Shown piece by piece: positions 19,006 through 28,492 of a stretch of 64,000 bases of DNA. Position 1 is the stretch's first letter. Each line of letters opens with the position of its first letter. Location of the stretch: positions 1-64,000 of the forward strand of contig NZ_FQWT01000001.1 in the NCBI RefSeq assembly GCF_900129755.1, given 5' to 3'. Both the position numbers and the translations under genes were made by a program. Under the pieces are notes generated by a model. The model was given only the letters and a program-made list of their open reading frames with translations, ran no database searches and had not been told where the DNA came from. The stretch is from Chryseobacterium oranimense. Its GTDB lineage: Bacteria; Bacteroidota; Bacteroidia; Flavobacteriales; Weeksellaceae.

Positions 19006-19956
19006 CTATATCACTTCATCAATATTGTAATTCTTATGTTCCCTGTTGGTTCTGATGATCATTTCTCCCAAGAATCCTGCTATAAAAAGCAATGTTCCCA
19101 TAATCATCATAGTCAGTGCAATATAAAACCACGGATTGTTCGTGATCAGGTGTCCATAAATCCCTCTTGCGACATCAATCAGTTTTGAAACTCCCAGCCA
19201 AAGTGCAGAAAGGAATCCTACAATAAACATTACCGTTCCCACAGCCCCGAAGAAATGCATAGGCCTTCCTCCGAATCTACTGACAAACCAAAGCGTTACG
19301 AGATCCAGGAAACCTCTGATGAATCTTTCGGTACCGAATTTTGAAGTTCCGTAAGGTCTTGCCTGATGCTGAACCTCTTTTTCGGTAATTCTTCTGAACC
19401 CGGCATTGGCTGCTAAAACAGGAATATAACGGTGCATGTCTCCATACACGTCGATGGATTTTACCACCTGCTTTTTGTAAGCTTTAAGGCCGCAGTTAAA
19501 GTCATGAAGGTAAACGCCTGAAACTTTTCTTGCCGCTGCATTGAAGAGTTTCGACGGAACATTTTTCGTCATTACGTTGTCAAAACGTTTCTTTTTCCAG
19601 CCTGAAACGATATCATAATTATCTTCCGTAACCATTTTATAAAGTTCAGGAATTTCTTCCGGAAAATCCTGTAAATCAGCATCCATGGTAATCACTACTT
19701 CACCGTTTGTTCTTTCGAAAGCGGCATGAAGGGCTTGTGATTTTCCATAGTTTCTGGAAAATTTGATGGCGTGGATCTGAGGGTGCTGAACCTTCAGATT
19801 TTCGATGATGCTCCACGACAAATCTGTACTTCCGTCATCTACAAACCAGATTTCATAGGACAGATTGTTGGAATAACACACATTGTCAATCCTTGAAAAA
19901 AGCTGTTCCAAAGAGTCTTCTTCGTTTAATAACGGAATAACTATAGATAAATTCAT
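19006..19956 (-). CDS. Family 2 glycosyltransferase, polyprenyl-phosphate sugar type
   Basis: A 316-residue GT2 enzyme of the dolichyl/undecaprenyl-phosphate sugar synthase group. The catalytic domain holds VDDGSTD near 40-46, FSRNYGKSQALHAAFE near 68-83 and the DxD segment MDADLQDFPEEIP near 92-104; HDFNCGLKAYK is also typical. Two C-terminal hydrophobic segments (about 233-255 and 272-298) anchor it in the inner membrane. It would transfer a sugar from a nucleotide donor to a lipid phosphate for later use in glycan or lipid A modification. It is paired with the DUF4199 gene, a common arrangement in this phylum. Confidence 0.93.
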   Translation of the reverse strand: MNLSIVIPLLNEEDSLEQLFSRIDNVCYSNNLSYEIWFVDDGSTDLSWSIIENLKVQHPQIHAIKFSRNYGKSQALHAAFERTNGEVVITMDADLQDFPEEIPELYKMVTEDNYDIVSGWKKKRFDNVMTKNVPSKLFNAAARKVSGVYLHDFNCGLKAYKKQVVKSIDVYGDMHRYIPVLAANAGFRRITEKEVQHQARPYGTSKFGTERFIRGFLDLVTLWFVSRFGGRPMHFFGAVGTVMFIVGFLSALWLGVSKLIDVARGIYGHLITNNPWFYIALTMMIMGTLLFIAGFLGEMIIRTNREHKNYNIDEVI

Positions 19957-19971
19957 TTAATTTTAATAAAA

Positions 19972-20571
19972 TTATTCTTGGTTTTCTGTTTCCTGGTACA
20001 CTGTTCTTGTTCTGAAAAATGCTCCAAAAAACACTGACAAAACTACGTAAAATATAAGAATTGCTGCAAAATATCCTGAAAAATGACTTGCCGTAAGCAT
20101 ATCTTTTCCTTTAATAGCTTCAGGAGAAAAACTTGGCAGTCTTTCTTTGTACTTTTTGTTTAATTCATCAATATCTTTCTGATGCTTCAAAATCTTTCTT
20201 GCAGACTGATATTCAGTATCCAGTTCTGTTTTCTGTCTTTGTACATATTGGTAGTTCAGCAATTTTTTGGCATCCGTATCCACGAAATTAAGAAAAGCAT
20301 AAATACTGAAGATGGAAAGAATTCCCCCGATGAACATCGGAATGAATGCTCTTGAAAACGCATCTTTAAAAGTTACCACCCTGTTTTTGTTCCAGAAAGA
20401 TTTCACGGACCAAAAGGCTGTTCCTGCATACAGAACCGGAAGAACGAATGCGTTGATTTTCAAAGAGGTATCAAAGTAATTGATTCCGGAGAAAAAGTAA
20501 TAGGCTACAAAAAAAATGATCATTGTAGCGATAAAAAGTAAAATTCCTAATGTTGATGGACTTTTCGTCAT
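19972..20571 (-). CDS. DUF4199 membrane protein
   Basis: A 199-residue membrane protein with helices near 6-28, 36-55, 74-96 and 163-188, the last two flanking a charged helical stretch (residues about 100-150) likely to form a coiled coil. The arrangement matches DUF4199 proteins of Bacteroidota, which usually precede a family 2 glycosyltransferase as here (15-base gap). A helper role for the glycosyltransferase is inferred from that pairing. Confidence 0.85.
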   Translation of the reverse strand: MTKSPSTLGILLFIATMIIFFVAYYFFSGINYFDTSLKINAFVLPVLYAGTAFWSVKSFWNKNRVVTFKDAFSRAFIPMFIGGILSIFSIYAFLNFVDTDAKKLLNYQYVQRQKTELDTEYQSARKILKHQKDIDELNKKYKERLPSFSPEAIKGKDMLTASHFSGYFAAILIFYVVLSVFFGAFFRTRTVYQETENQE

Positions 20572-20670
20572 GTTTAATTTTTTAGAAAAAATGTGAAAAA
20601 TTATTGCTCTAAATTCCAGCCGTTTAGCTTTATTACAGCTTTTTTTCGACTAATTTTCTCTAATTATGTT

Positions 20671-20699
20671 TTGAAGTTTATAAAATATTCTTACCTTTG
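20671..20699 (+). promoter_or_regulatory. Consensus promoter for the SRP RNA gene
   Basis: TTG at 20671-20673 and TACCTTTG at 20692-20699, spacing 18 bp. The predicted transcription start, five to seven bases past the -7 element, falls on the first base of the closing stem of the RNA. Confidence 0.85.
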
Positions 20700-20703
20700 C
20701 AAC

Positions 20704-20806
20704 GGCAAGTCCTAAACAACCAGCTCCTGAGAATCCTCCAGGGTGGGAACACAGCAAAGGTAATTGGTCGTAGCGGTGTGATTTAGGTAGCTTGCCATTT
20801 TTTTTG
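20704..20806 (+). ncRNA. ffs: Signal recognition particle RNA (small bacterial type)
   Basis: The closing stem GGCAAG (20704-20709) pairs with CTTGCC (20791-20796), and CCTAAA (20711-20716) with TTTAGG (20782-20787). The apical domain holds CCAGGGTGGGAACACAGCAA, which is the Bacteroidota form of the conserved SRP domain IV loop with its asymmetric and symmetric internal loops. A run of eight T right after the closing stem ends transcription. The RNA binds Ffh and guides ribosome-nascent chains to the membrane. An opposing 61-codon frame at 20712-20897 is an artefact. Confidence 0.92.
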
Positions 20807-20903
20807 GTTTAAGTTGAAGTAAGGTAATTGGAAAATTATCTTTTTTTGTTTCCATACTTTTCAGCATTTCCATTCTAATTTTCAAATTACCTTTCATCGT
20901 TAT

Positions 20904-21590
20904 TTAAAATTCAAACTCCTCTCCCAGTTTCGGAAGAACAAGTTCTACATTTTTATCTGCAAAATGCTTTAATGCACTTTCATGGTTGATTTCAATAGCA
21001 GGAAAGATATCAAAGTGACAACCGATTACCTTCGGAGTTTTCAATAATTCTGCTGCTGCAAAAGATGCTTTTCTCGGGCACATAGTGTAGTGGCCTCCGA
21101 TAGGAAGGATAGAAAGGTCTATATTTCCGAAAAGTCTTGGGAAAAGCTCCATATCCGCCATTACGCCGGTATCTCCTGCCATATAGATGTTCTTCCCTTC
21201 AGGGAGTCTGAAAATATAACCTACAGGAACGCCTCCATAGCTTCCATCCGGGAACGAACTTGTATGATGAGCCGGTACCATTGAAATTTTAAGATCGTCG
21301 ATTTTTGCTGATCCTCCTAAGTTCACATCATTTTTATTTTTAGCTGTTTTGAAATATCTGCAAACCTCAGGAACACCAATGACTACAGCTTCCGGATGAT
21401 GCTGTAATACTTCTTCCACATCGGCAGTATGATCGCCATGGGCGTGGGTAAGTAAGATATAATCTATTTTCTGAGCCGCTATATCAAAGCCGGATTCCGC
21501 TTTTTTGTAATTGTAAAAAGGATCACTTAAAATTGTTTTGTCTTTGTAAGTAAACAAAAAACAGTTTTGTCCTAAAAATTGTATTTTCAT
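20904..21590 (-). CDS. Metallo-beta-lactamase-fold hydrolase (UPF0173 type)
   Basis: A 228-residue metal-dependent hydrolase. The zinc-binding HxHxDH motif is THAHGDHTADVEEV near residues 48-61; further ligands are in VPAHHTSSFPDG, MAGDTGVMADMELF and the C-terminal GCHFDIFP. The length and the start MKIQFLGQNCFLFTYKD match UPF0173 proteins. Substrate unknown. It is the last of a run of four co-directional genes beginning with menB, with 69 bases to the gene before it. Confidence 0.92.
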   Translation of the reverse strand: MKIQFLGQNCFLFTYKDKTILSDPFYNYKKAESGFDIAAQKIDYILLTHAHGDHTADVEEVLQHHPEAVVIGVPEVCRYFKTAKNKNDVNLGGSAKIDDLKISMVPAHHTSSFPDGSYGGVPVGYIFRLPEGKNIYMAGDTGVMADMELFPRLFGNIDLSILPIGGHYTMCPRKASFAAAELLKTPKVIGCHFDIFPAIEINHESALKHFADKNVELVLPKLGEEFEF

Positions 21591-21659
21591 TTTTAAATTT
21601 TTATATCGTTAACAATAAAAATAATATTGAATAATGCTTAACTAATGTAAGATCATTGC

Positions 21660-22106
21660 TTATTTTGCAGGAAATTTATCTTCAATTAAATTCAGTTTGA
21701 TTCCATGTTCAAGATAAGCCTTACAACCGTCTAAAACTGTTGTAAAACCACCTGTATTATCATTAATTATCTTTAAAAGATCTTCTCCAGTCTGGCTGAA
21801 TCCATAGCTTTTAATGATAACCAAAGTTCCTTTCTCCATCGCTGTGAATTCATAATCCGCATTTACTGCAGGATCACCCCACTCTGTTTTTATCAGTCGA
21901 TTAGGAATGATCTCATGCACAAATACATCCGATTTTACGTTGTACATTTCCCATTCCCAGGTAATGGTTTTACCCTTCTCTAGTTTCCCGGTAGATTTTG
22001 TAAACCAGAATTTGGTGGTTATTTCAGGGTTTATGAATGCTTCAAAAACATCTTCAACCGGTTTCCTGATAAGCATCTGTGCCTGAACATAAATATCTGA
22101 ACTCAT
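21660..22106 (-). CDS. SRPBCC (AHSA1-like) domain protein
   Basis: A 148-residue single-domain protein. VQAQMLIRKPVEDVFEAFIN at the start and TTKFWFTKSTGKLEKGKTI, then WEWEMYNV, are typical of the activator-of-Hsp90-ATPase-like branch of the START/SRPBCC fold, which forms a deep hydrophobic ligand cavity. The role is unknown. It follows menA by 12 bases, so it is probably co-transcribed with the menaquinone genes. Confidence 0.87.
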   Translation of the reverse strand: MSSDIYVQAQMLIRKPVEDVFEAFINPEITTKFWFTKSTGKLEKGKTITWEWEMYNVKSDVFVHEIIPNRLIKTEWGDPAVNADYEFTAMEKGTLVIIKSYGFSQTGEDLLKIINDNTGGFTTVLDGCKAYLEHGIKLNLIEDKFPAK

Positions 22107-22118
22107 AATCGTGATAAT

Positions 22119-23048
22119 TTATTTAAAGAAATTAAGTCCTATCGCTGTAAGAACAGCCATTGTAAAAGTAAGTATACCCACTTGTTTCAAAAATGGATCC
22201 AGATCTTTAGGCTCTTTTACAGACATGATATTTCTTCTGAGCTTGGAAAATGGAATCAGTAAGATCATTACGATGAAAACATAGTAATTCTGAGACTGTA
22301 TAAATCCATTTAATCCTAAAAATATAAGGATTAAGATCAAAGGAAGCTGCAAAAGGATCATTTCATAGATCATTGCATTTTTGAAACCAATCCTGAGCGC
22401 AAAGCTGTTTTTCCCGGATAGTCTGTCGCTTTCTATATCTCTCATATTGTTAAGATTGAGAACTGCCATGCTCATCATTCCTACTGCAGTTCCCGGTAAT
22501 AACATATCCCAGCTGAACGTTTTTGTGAACAGGAAATAGCTTCCACAAACCGAAACCAAACCGAAAAAGATAAATACGAAAAGATCGCCCAATCCCATAT
22601 ATCCATATGGTTTTTTTCCAACCGTATAACCAATTGCCGCTAAAATACAAGCTACTCCCAGCCCTATGAAAATATAAAATACATTCATATAATCCGGGAT
22701 GAAGGCCACATACAACAAGGCAAGTGTTGCAATAAATGACAGAACAGAAAAAATAATCACCGCATTTTTCATTTGTTTTGCCGTAATTTTTCCTGAGGCT
22801 ACTGCCCTGGATTCTGCTTCATTGATCCTTTTGGCATCTGTACCCTTTACGCCATCTCCATAGTCATTGGCATAGTTTGATAAAACCTGGTATAGAAGTG
22901 TTACCAGAAGTGCCAGAGCAAAAATTTTCCAATCCCATATTCCACCTTCACCATAAAGTCTCCATTTTGCGATGAAGGCTCCCATAATAATTCCGCTTAA
23001 GGAAAGCGGTAAAGTTCTTAGCCTTGCGGCTTTTATCCAATCTGACAT
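22119..23048 (-). CDS. menA: 1,4-dihydroxy-2-naphthoate polyprenyltransferase
   Basis: A 309-residue UbiA-superfamily membrane enzyme that joins the polyprenyl chain to 1,4-dihydroxy-2-naphthoate, giving demethylmenaquinone. The first Asp-rich motif is NYANDYGDGVKGTD near 62-75, the second NNMRDIESDRLSGK near 197-210; about eight to nine hydrophobic helices follow the usual layout. Start MSDWIKAARLRTLPLSLSGI is typical. It lies 66 bases downstream of menB, which makes the substrate two steps earlier; the gap contains a 12-bp inverted repeat. Confidence 0.95.
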   Translation of the reverse strand: MSDWIKAARLRTLPLSLSGIIMGAFIAKWRLYGEGGIWDWKIFALALLVTLLYQVLSNYANDYGDGVKGTDAKRINEAESRAVASGKITAKQMKNAVIIFSVLSFIATLALLYVAFIPDYMNVFYIFIGLGVACILAAIGYTVGKKPYGYMGLGDLFVFIFFGLVSVCGSYFLFTKTFSWDMLLPGTAVGMMSMAVLNLNNMRDIESDRLSGKNSFALRIGFKNAMIYEMILLQLPLILILIFLGLNGFIQSQNYYVFIVMILLIPFSKLRRNIMSVKEPKDLDPFLKQVGILTFTMAVLTAIGLNFFK

Positions 23049-23066
23049 AGTTTATAAGTAATGGGC

Positions 23067-23106
23067 AATCAGTAATAAGTAATAGGGAAATTATTTATTA
23101 CTGATT
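23067..23106. repeat. 12-bp inverted repeat between menB and menA
   Basis: AATCAGTAATAA (23067-23078) and TTATTACTGATT (23095-23106) are perfect complements with a 16-base loop. No T run follows on the minus strand. The neighbourhood repeats AGTAAT/GTAATA several times. Confidence 0.7.
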
Positions 23107-23114
23107 ACCAATGT

Positions 23115-23951
23115 TTAAGATATCCACTGATTTTCTCCGAAGTCCGGTTTTCTTTTTTCAAGGAATGCATTTCTTCCTTCCTGAGCTTCTTCCGTCATAT
23201 AAGCCAAACGGGTTGCTTCTCCGGCAAATACCTGCTGACCAACCATTCCGTCATCTGTAAGGTTCATGGCAAATTTCAGCATTCTGATGGAAGTCGGGGA
23301 TTTTGCCAATATTTCCTGTGCCCATTCGTAGGCGGTATCTTCCAATTCTGCATGTGGAATTACAGCATTCACCATTCCCATGTCCAAAGCCTCCTGAGCA
23401 GAATAATTTCTTCCTAAAAAGAATATTTCACGGGCTTTTTTCTGCCCCACCATTTTAGCAAGATAGGCAGATCCATATCCACCGTCAAAGCTTGTAACAT
23501 CAGCATCAGTCTGCTTGAAAATAGCGTGCTCTTTACTCGCTAAAGTAAGATCACAAACCACATGAAGTGAATGTCCGCCGCCAACAGCCCATCCCGGAAC
23601 AACCGCAATAACAACTTTTGGCATAAAACGGATCAGACGCTGCACTTCAAGAATATTCAGGCGGTGTCTTCCGTCTTCCCCTACATAACCCTGATGACCT
23701 CTTGCTTTCTGGTCTCCTCCGCTGCAGAAAGCCCAGCCTCCGTCTTTGGCACTTGGTCCTTCTCCTGAAAGCAGAACAACTCCTATTGAGGAGTCTTCAT
23801 AAGCATCATAAAAAGCATCATACAGTTCTGAAGTTGTTTTAGGTCTGAAGGCATTTCTCACTTCCGGTCTGTTGAAAGCAATTCTTGCTACCCCGTTACA
23901 TTTTTTATAGGTAATATCTTCGTATTCTTTGGCGGTTTTCCACTCAATCAT
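23115..23951 (-). CDS. menB: 1,4-dihydroxy-2-naphthoyl-CoA synthase
   Basis: A 278-residue crotonase-fold enzyme that closes the naphthoate ring of menaquinone from o-succinylbenzoyl-CoA. Signatures: FNRPEVRNAFRPKT near 28-41, the oxyanion-hole segment FCSGGDQKARG near 75-85, VPGWAVGGGHSLHVVCDLT near 118-136 and DADVTSFDGGYGSAYLAKM near 148-166, the last specific to MenB. It leads a unit menB-menA-SRPBCC-hydrolase. Menaquinone is the respiratory quinone expected in this group. Confidence 0.97.
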   Translation of the reverse strand: MIEWKTAKEYEDITYKKCNGVARIAFNRPEVRNAFRPKTTSELYDAFYDAYEDSSIGVVLLSGEGPSAKDGGWAFCSGGDQKARGHQGYVGEDGRHRLNILEVQRLIRFMPKVVIAVVPGWAVGGGHSLHVVCDLTLASKEHAIFKQTDADVTSFDGGYGSAYLAKMVGQKKAREIFFLGRNYSAQEALDMGMVNAVIPHAELEDTAYEWAQEILAKSPTSIRMLKFAMNLTDDGMVGQQVFAGEATRLAYMTEEAQEGRNAFLEKRKPDFGENQWIS

Positions 23952-24046
23952 CTTGTAAAATTTTTCTCAAAGATACGGAATTGCAGAGAATTTTTAGGGT
24001 GAAATTTCAGGATAATGAAGGTAAAAAACAGGGCTATATTCCAGAT

Positions 24047-24087
24047 TAAAAAAATAATAAAACCGGAACAGTTATGCTCCGGTTTTA
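24047..24087 (-). terminator. Intrinsic terminator of the gyrA-TPR unit
   Basis: On the minus strand a 9-bp stem (AAAACCGGA with TCCGGTTTT) is followed by a T-rich tail. It begins about 24 bases past the TPR-protein stop. Confidence 0.8.
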
Positions 24088-24110
24088 TTTATTATTCAGC
24101 TAAGAAATTA

Positions 24111-25136
24111 TTATTTTGCTTTTGCTTTAAGCTCAGCTTCCTTAGCTTTCAGATCTTTAAGCTTATCCATGTTTTTTGTTACCACATAGATCTCTTTCAA
24201 TGCAGTAAGTGCATCAAGGTTTTCAGGAGCAGCTTTGTACCATCCTTCAGCATATGGAAGTGCTTTTGCAAATCTTTCTCTTCTTGCATCGATCAGTTTG
24301 GTTGCTTCATCCGGCTTGTCTTTTCTTAATGCGTTGATTTGTTCTACCACTTTTGAATCGTCGCCAACTACCGTATATACAAGGTTCTGATATGCATTAT
24401 CAAAATCCGGTTTGATTTCAATTGCTTTTTTGAATGAAGCTACTGCATCTTCTACCGTAGCAGGATTCTTAGACTGCATTACTCCAAGATTATACCAGTT
24501 GGTAGCATCGTTAGGGTTTTTAGCAAGCTGTTCTTTAAGAGTCCCAATGAATTTATCCGTATTTCCGGATTCGAAATAGGCAGTTCCCTGAGCATCTTTA
24601 AGTTTAGCATTATTCGGAAACTTTGCCAATCCTTTATCAATGATAGCCAGTGCTTCATTAGATTTCTTTGCATTAAGAAGCAAAGTCGTTAATGTTTCAT
24701 ACAGTTCCGGTTCTACACTTGGTGTCTGTTCTGTTTTAAAGTCTGAATAGTCAGAGTTCTTTTTCATCAGATCCCAGGTAGCTTTATCCAGATTCATTAC
24801 CTGGCCGGACTTTTTATCTTTTGCAGTATAAGTTGTCTGAACACCTGTGAAACCAGAATTAACAAGATCCGTATATATTTTGATGGATTCATCTGTATTG
24901 TTTGCCAAAGCATAGCTTAACCCTGCATAATACATATAAATCTTATCATCCTGCCCGTTTGTCTTCAATAAGTTATAAACTTCTACAAACTTAGGAGCAG
25001 CAGCGGAATAATTTTTTGCATTATATGCATCCATTGCAGCTTTGTTCGCTTCCTGTAATTTGGCATTCACATCATTCTTCTGACCGAACACGAAAGCAGA
25101 AGCTACGATGGCTATACCTAAAATGAGTTTCTTCAT
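24111..25136 (-). CDS. Secreted tetratricopeptide-repeat protein
   Basis: A 341-residue protein with signal peptide (MKKLILGIAIVASAFVFGQ) and TPR-type helix pairs: residues about 20-75 (NKAAMDAYNAKNYSAAAPKF), about 150-180 (ALAIIDKGLAKFPNN) and about 205-245 (WYNLGVMQSKNPATVEDAVA then FKKAIEIKPDFDNAYQNL). The C-terminal helix is very Lys/Glu-rich. Such proteins act as scaffolds in the periplasm or at the outer membrane. It lies 28 bases after gyrA and is probably read through from it. Confidence 0.87.
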   Translation of the reverse strand: MKKLILGIAIVASAFVFGQKNDVNAKLQEANKAAMDAYNAKNYSAAAPKFVEVYNLLKTNGQDDKIYMYYAGLSYALANNTDESIKIYTDLVNSGFTGVQTTYTAKDKKSGQVMNLDKATWDLMKKNSDYSDFKTEQTPSVEPELYETLTTLLLNAKKSNEALAIIDKGLAKFPNNAKLKDAQGTAYFESGNTDKFIGTLKEQLAKNPNDATNWYNLGVMQSKNPATVEDAVASFKKAIEIKPDFDNAYQNLVYTVVGDDSKVVEQINALRKDKPDEATKLIDARRERFAKALPYAEGWYKAAPENLDALTALKEIYVVTKNMDKLKDLKAKEAELKAKAK

Positions 25137-25164
25137 AATAACTATATTATATTAATTGTACTTT

Positions 25165-27750
25165 TTATTCTTCAGAATCAGAATTCTCATTTTCCTCAGC
25201 TTGATTTTCTTTTTCAGCTTCTGGTTGTGTACTGTTTTCCTGGTTATCGGTTACAATTCCTGTTCCTTCTTCATTTTCTTCAACATCAACCTCTACCTCT
25301 TTATCCATTTCTACTTTTGCAATAGCTGCAATTTCGTCATTTTTCTTGAGATTGATCATTCTTACTCCCTGGGTATTTCTTCCCATCACTCTCATTTCAT
25401 CCATATTCATTCTGATGGCAACTCCGGACTTATTGATAATCATCAATCCGTCGTCGTCTGTCACATTCTGAATAGCGATCAGATTTCCTGTTTTTTCGGT
25501 AATGTTCAGGGTAATAACTCCTTTCCCTCCTCTGTTGGTAATTCTGTAGTCTTCTACAGCAGTTCTTTTACCGTATCCTTTTTCGGAAACGACAAGAACT
25601 GTTTCTTTTTCTACATCATTCACAACAATCATACCAATTGCCTCATCATCATCATCCATGGTGATACCACGTACACCGATCGATCCTCTACCTACTTCTC
25701 TAACTTTTTCTTCAGGGAAACGGATACATTTACCATTTTTGGTCGCAATCATGATCTGAGAATTTCCGTTGGTCAGGTATGCACCCAATAACTGGTCATT
25801 ATCTCTGATTTCGATAGCATTAACCCCATTCACCCTTGGTCTTGAGTAAGCTTCAAGAGATGTTTTCTTGATCGTCCCGTTCTTGGTAACCATCACAACA
25901 CTCATCTGGTTTACGTATTCGGCATCTTTCAGGTTGTTGGTTCTGATGTAAGCTTTGATCTTATCATCCTGCTCAATATTGATAAGGTTTTGTACGGCTC
26001 TTCCTTTGGATGTTTTTGAACCTTCCGGAATTTCGAATACCCTTAACCAATAACATCTTCCTTTTTCCGTGAAGAATAACATATACTGGTGGTTGGTCGC
26101 AGAAACAATATATTCAAGGAAGTCTTCGTCCCTTGTAGTTGCTGCCCTGTTCCCTACACCTCCTCTGCTCTGAATTTTGTATTCGGAAAGGGATGTTCTC
26201 TTCACATATCCTGCGTGTGAAATCGTAAGAACTACTGCTTCATTCGGGATGATATCCTCAATAGACATTTCTCCTCCTGAATAGTCAATGGCAGTTCTTC
26301 TTTCGTCACCATATTTTTCTTTGATTTCAAGCAATTCTTCTTTGATGATCTCGAATCTTCTCGGCTCGTTGGCCAAAATATCTTCCAAGTTCATAATCTC
26401 TTTCATAATCGCATCATATTCGTCACGGATCTTGTCAAGCTCCATTCCTGTAAGACGGGCCAGTCTAAGATCAAGAATCGCCTGAGCCTGGATTTCAGAA
26501 AGTTCAAATGCTTCGATCAAACCTTCTTTTGCAGCCTGAGGATTGGCACTGTGACGGATAATAGAAATAGCTCTGTCCAGAGCATCCTGAGTTCCGATTA
26601 CTTTCATGAAACCTTCCAGGATGTGAGCTCTTTCTTTGGCTTTCTTAAGCTCGTACTGAGTTCTTCTCACGATCACTTCGTGTCTGTGCTCTACGAAATG
26701 GTGGATGATATCCTTCAAATTCAGCTGTTCCGGCCTTCCTTTGACCAATGCAATATTATTAACACTGAAAGAAGTCTGAAGGGCTGTATATTTATATAAT
26801 AAGTTTAAGACCACATTCGGGATGGCATCATTTTTCAGTTCATAAACGACACGCAGACCATTTCTGTCCGATTCGTCTCTGATTTCATGAATACCAACAA
26901 TTTTCTCATCTTTAACAAGTTCAGCGGTTCTGGCGATCATGTCGGCCTTATTCACCTGGTAAGGAACTTCAGTAACGATGATAGCATTTCTGTTTCCGAT
27001 TTCCTCGAAATTCACTTTTGCTCTCAATACTACTCTTCCTCTTCCTGTGTGGAAAGCATCTCTTACACCATCATAACCATAGATAATACCTCCTGTAGGG
27101 AAATCCGGCGCTGTAATGTGGTGCATCAGCTCATCGATGGTAATTTCCCTATTGTCGATGTAAGCACATATAGCATCAATAGATTCTGAAAGGTTGTGCG
27201 GTGCCATATTGGTCGCCATACCTACTGCAATCCCGGAAGTGCCGTTTACCAGAAGGTTAGGAACTTTGGTAGGAAGTACTGTAGGTTCCTGTAAACTGTC
27301 GTCGAAGTTATTCTGAAAGTCAACGGTTTCTTTGTCCAGGTCAGAAAGTACCTCATCAGAGATTTTTTTAAGTCTTGCCTCGGTATAACGCATTGCTGCA
27401 GGCGGATCGCCATCCATTGAACCAAAGTTCCCCTGCCCGTCTACCTGGGGATAACGTAAGCTCCATTCCTGAGCCATTCTTACCATGGCATCGTATACTG
27501 AGGAGTCTCCATGTGGGTGGTATTTACCCAAAACATCCCCAACGATTCTTGCAGATTTCAAATATTTTCGATTAGAAAAAACCCCTAATCCGTACATACC
27601 ATAAAGTACTCTTCTATGAACGGGTTTCAGGCCGTCTCTTACATCCGGTAACGCTCTTGAAACGATAACCGACATCGAATAATCGATATAAGACGATTTC
27701 ATTTCATCAACAATGTTGATAGGAATCAGTCTTTCTCCTTCTTTTTGCAT
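25165..27750 (-). CDS. gyrA: DNA gyrase subunit A
   Basis: The 861-residue A subunit of gyrase; the start is the ATG at 27750 ([13 protein letters not shown]), not the TTG two codons before. The catalytic tyrosine is Y122 in AMRYTEARL. The quinolone-resistance region [17 protein letters not shown] has serine at position 83 and aspartate at 87 in Escherichia coli numbering, i.e. the susceptible-type residues. The C-terminal beta-pinwheel carries a GyrA-box-like QSRGGVG and ends in a long acidic tail rich in Glu and Asn. With GyrB it introduces negative supercoils. A six-base-arm inverted repeat (27775-27798) lies in its leader. Confidence 0.97.
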   Translation of the reverse strand: MQKEGERLIPINIVDEMKSSYIDYSMSVIVSRALPDVRDGLKPVHRRVLYGMYGLGVFSNRKYLKSARIVGDVLGKYHPHGDSSVYDAMVRMAQEWSLRYPQVDGQGNFGSMDGDPPAAMRYTEARLKKISDEVLSDLDKETVDFQNNFDDSLQEPTVLPTKVPNLLVNGTSGIAVGMATNMAPHNLSESIDAICAYIDNREITIDELMHHITAPDFPTGGIIYGYDGVRDAFHTGRGRVVLRAKVNFEEIGNRNAIIVTEVPYQVNKADMIARTAELVKDEKIVGIHEIRDESDRNGLRVVYELKNDAIPNVVLNLLYKYTALQTSFSVNNIALVKGRPEQLNLKDIIHHFVEHRHEVIVRRTQYELKKAKERAHILEGFMKVIGTQDALDRAISIIRHSANPQAAKEGLIEAFELSEIQAQAILDLRLARLTGMELDKIRDEYDAIMKEIMNLEDILANEPRRFEIIKEELLEIKEKYGDERRTAIDYSGGEMSIEDIIPNEAVVLTISHAGYVKRTSLSEYKIQSRGGVGNRAATTRDEDFLEYIVSATNHQYMLFFTEKGRCYWLRVFEIPEGSKTSKGRAVQNLINIEQDDKIKAYIRTNNLKDAEYVNQMSVVMVTKNGTIKKTSLEAYSRPRVNGVNAIEIRDNDQLLGAYLTNGNSQIMIATKNGKCIRFPEEKVREVGRGSIGVRGITMDDDDEAIGMIVVNDVEKETVLVVSEKGYGKRTAVEDYRITNRGGKGVITLNITEKTGNLIAIQNVTDDDGLMIINKSGVAIRMNMDEMRVMGRNTQGVRMINLKKNDEIAAIAKVEMDKEVEVDVEENEEGTGIVTDNQENSTQPEAEKENQAEENENSDSEE

Positions 27751-27898
27751 AAACAAATTTTATTATAATGACAGTCAGACCTTTAGCTGTGCGTCTGAAA
27801 ATAATTTATTTCCAATTTTTATTAACGGGCTAATTTACGAATTTTTTACCGATTTTTGTGGTAGAATTTATCCAAAAAATCTTAAAAATTCATAAAAT

Positions 27899-28213
27899 AT
27901 GAGCTTATTGAGTATAACTTTCCACTGTACGAAAAACAATATAGAAGAATGGGAAAATTATATCGACGAAACACTGGTTCTGATGGCAGAAAACCTGATG
28001 GACGTCAATAAATATATTCTTTCTGAAGTACACAGTGATTATATTGATGAAGGTAAGAATTACAATCTTCTCCTGATGTTTGATAATGATGATCTCAGGG
28101 ATGATTTTATTAAAAGTGAAATGCTGAATATTTCGGAAAGGGTTGAGAAAAAGTTCGGGACCGATGTAATGATCTTCAATACATTCCTTAATCCTAAAAA
28201 ATCGAGATTTTAG
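27899..28213 (+). CDS. DUF4286 family protein
   Basis: A 104-residue small protein beginning MSLLSITFHCTKNNIEEWEN. The pattern of an antibody-barrel-like alpha/beta ferredoxin fold (strand LLSITF, helix, strand YILSEV, strand NLLLMFD, helix, strand VMIFNTFLN) matches DUF4286 proteins of Bacteroidota. Function unknown. It is divergent from gyrA and ends in a strong terminator. Confidence 0.82.
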   Translation: MSLLSITFHCTKNNIEEWENYIDETLVLMAENLMDVNKYILSEVHSDYIDEGKNYNLLLMFDNDDLRDDFIKSEMLNISERVEKKFGTDVMIFNTFLNPKKSRF

Positions 28214-28223
28214 ATATCAATCA

Positions 28224-28251
28224 AAAGCCCTGAAAAAATCAGGGCTTTTTT
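28224..28251 (+). terminator. Intrinsic terminator of the DUF4286 gene
   Basis: Perfect 10-bp stem AAAGCCCTGA / TCAGGGCTTT with T tail, 11 bases past the stop codon. It can also serve the convergent small lipoprotein gene, whose stop is at 28259. Confidence 0.88.
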
Positions 28252-28258
28252 ATTTTTC

Positions 28259-28492
28259 TCAATCTCTGTGATGTTTGTGTCCTTTGTTTTTATGATGATG
28301 ACCTTTGTTGTCATAATCATAATAATACACTCTTTTTTTAACCTGTCCGGGTGCGTAGTATCTTGCGCTTCCACCATATACCTTTTTAGCATGTCCCGGC
28401 GGCAGCCTCCTTGCGTGATGATCATGCACCACACATGAAGTCATCATTAACATAACGGTTATTACCCCGACAACTTTAATTAAACCTTTCAT
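28259..28492 (-). CDS. Small His-rich lipoprotein
   Basis: A 77-residue lipoprotein. The start is the ATG at 28492 (MKGLIKVVGVITVMLMMTSC), which puts the lipobox cysteine at position 20; a GTG three codons upstream was rejected. The mature part contains HDHHARRLPPGHAKKVYGG, a tyrosine cluster (YYYDYD) and a C-terminal histidine/lysine-rich tail (GHHHKNKGHKHHRD). Such tails can bind transition metals, but no function is known. Similar short proteins are frequent in Chryseobacterium-like genomes. Confidence 0.72.
   Translation of the reverse strand: MKGLIKVVGVITVMLMMTSCVVHDHHARRLPPGHAKKVYGGSARYYAPGQVKKRVYYYDYDNKGHHHKNKGHKHHRD

Noticed and set aside
20712..20897. 61-codon minus-strand frame
   Set aside because: It overlaps the SRP RNA, which has a structured, conserved sequence and its own promoter.
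25156..25791. 211-codon plus-strand frame opposite gyrA
   Set aside because: The reading frame is the reverse of the acidic tail and pinwheel of gyrA, with Phe/Ser-rich composition typical of antisense frames.
27775..27798. TCAGAC/GTCTGA inverted repeat in the gyrA leader as a supercoiling sensor or riboswitch
   Set aside because: Six-base arms around a 12-base loop are too weak to support a regulatory claim.
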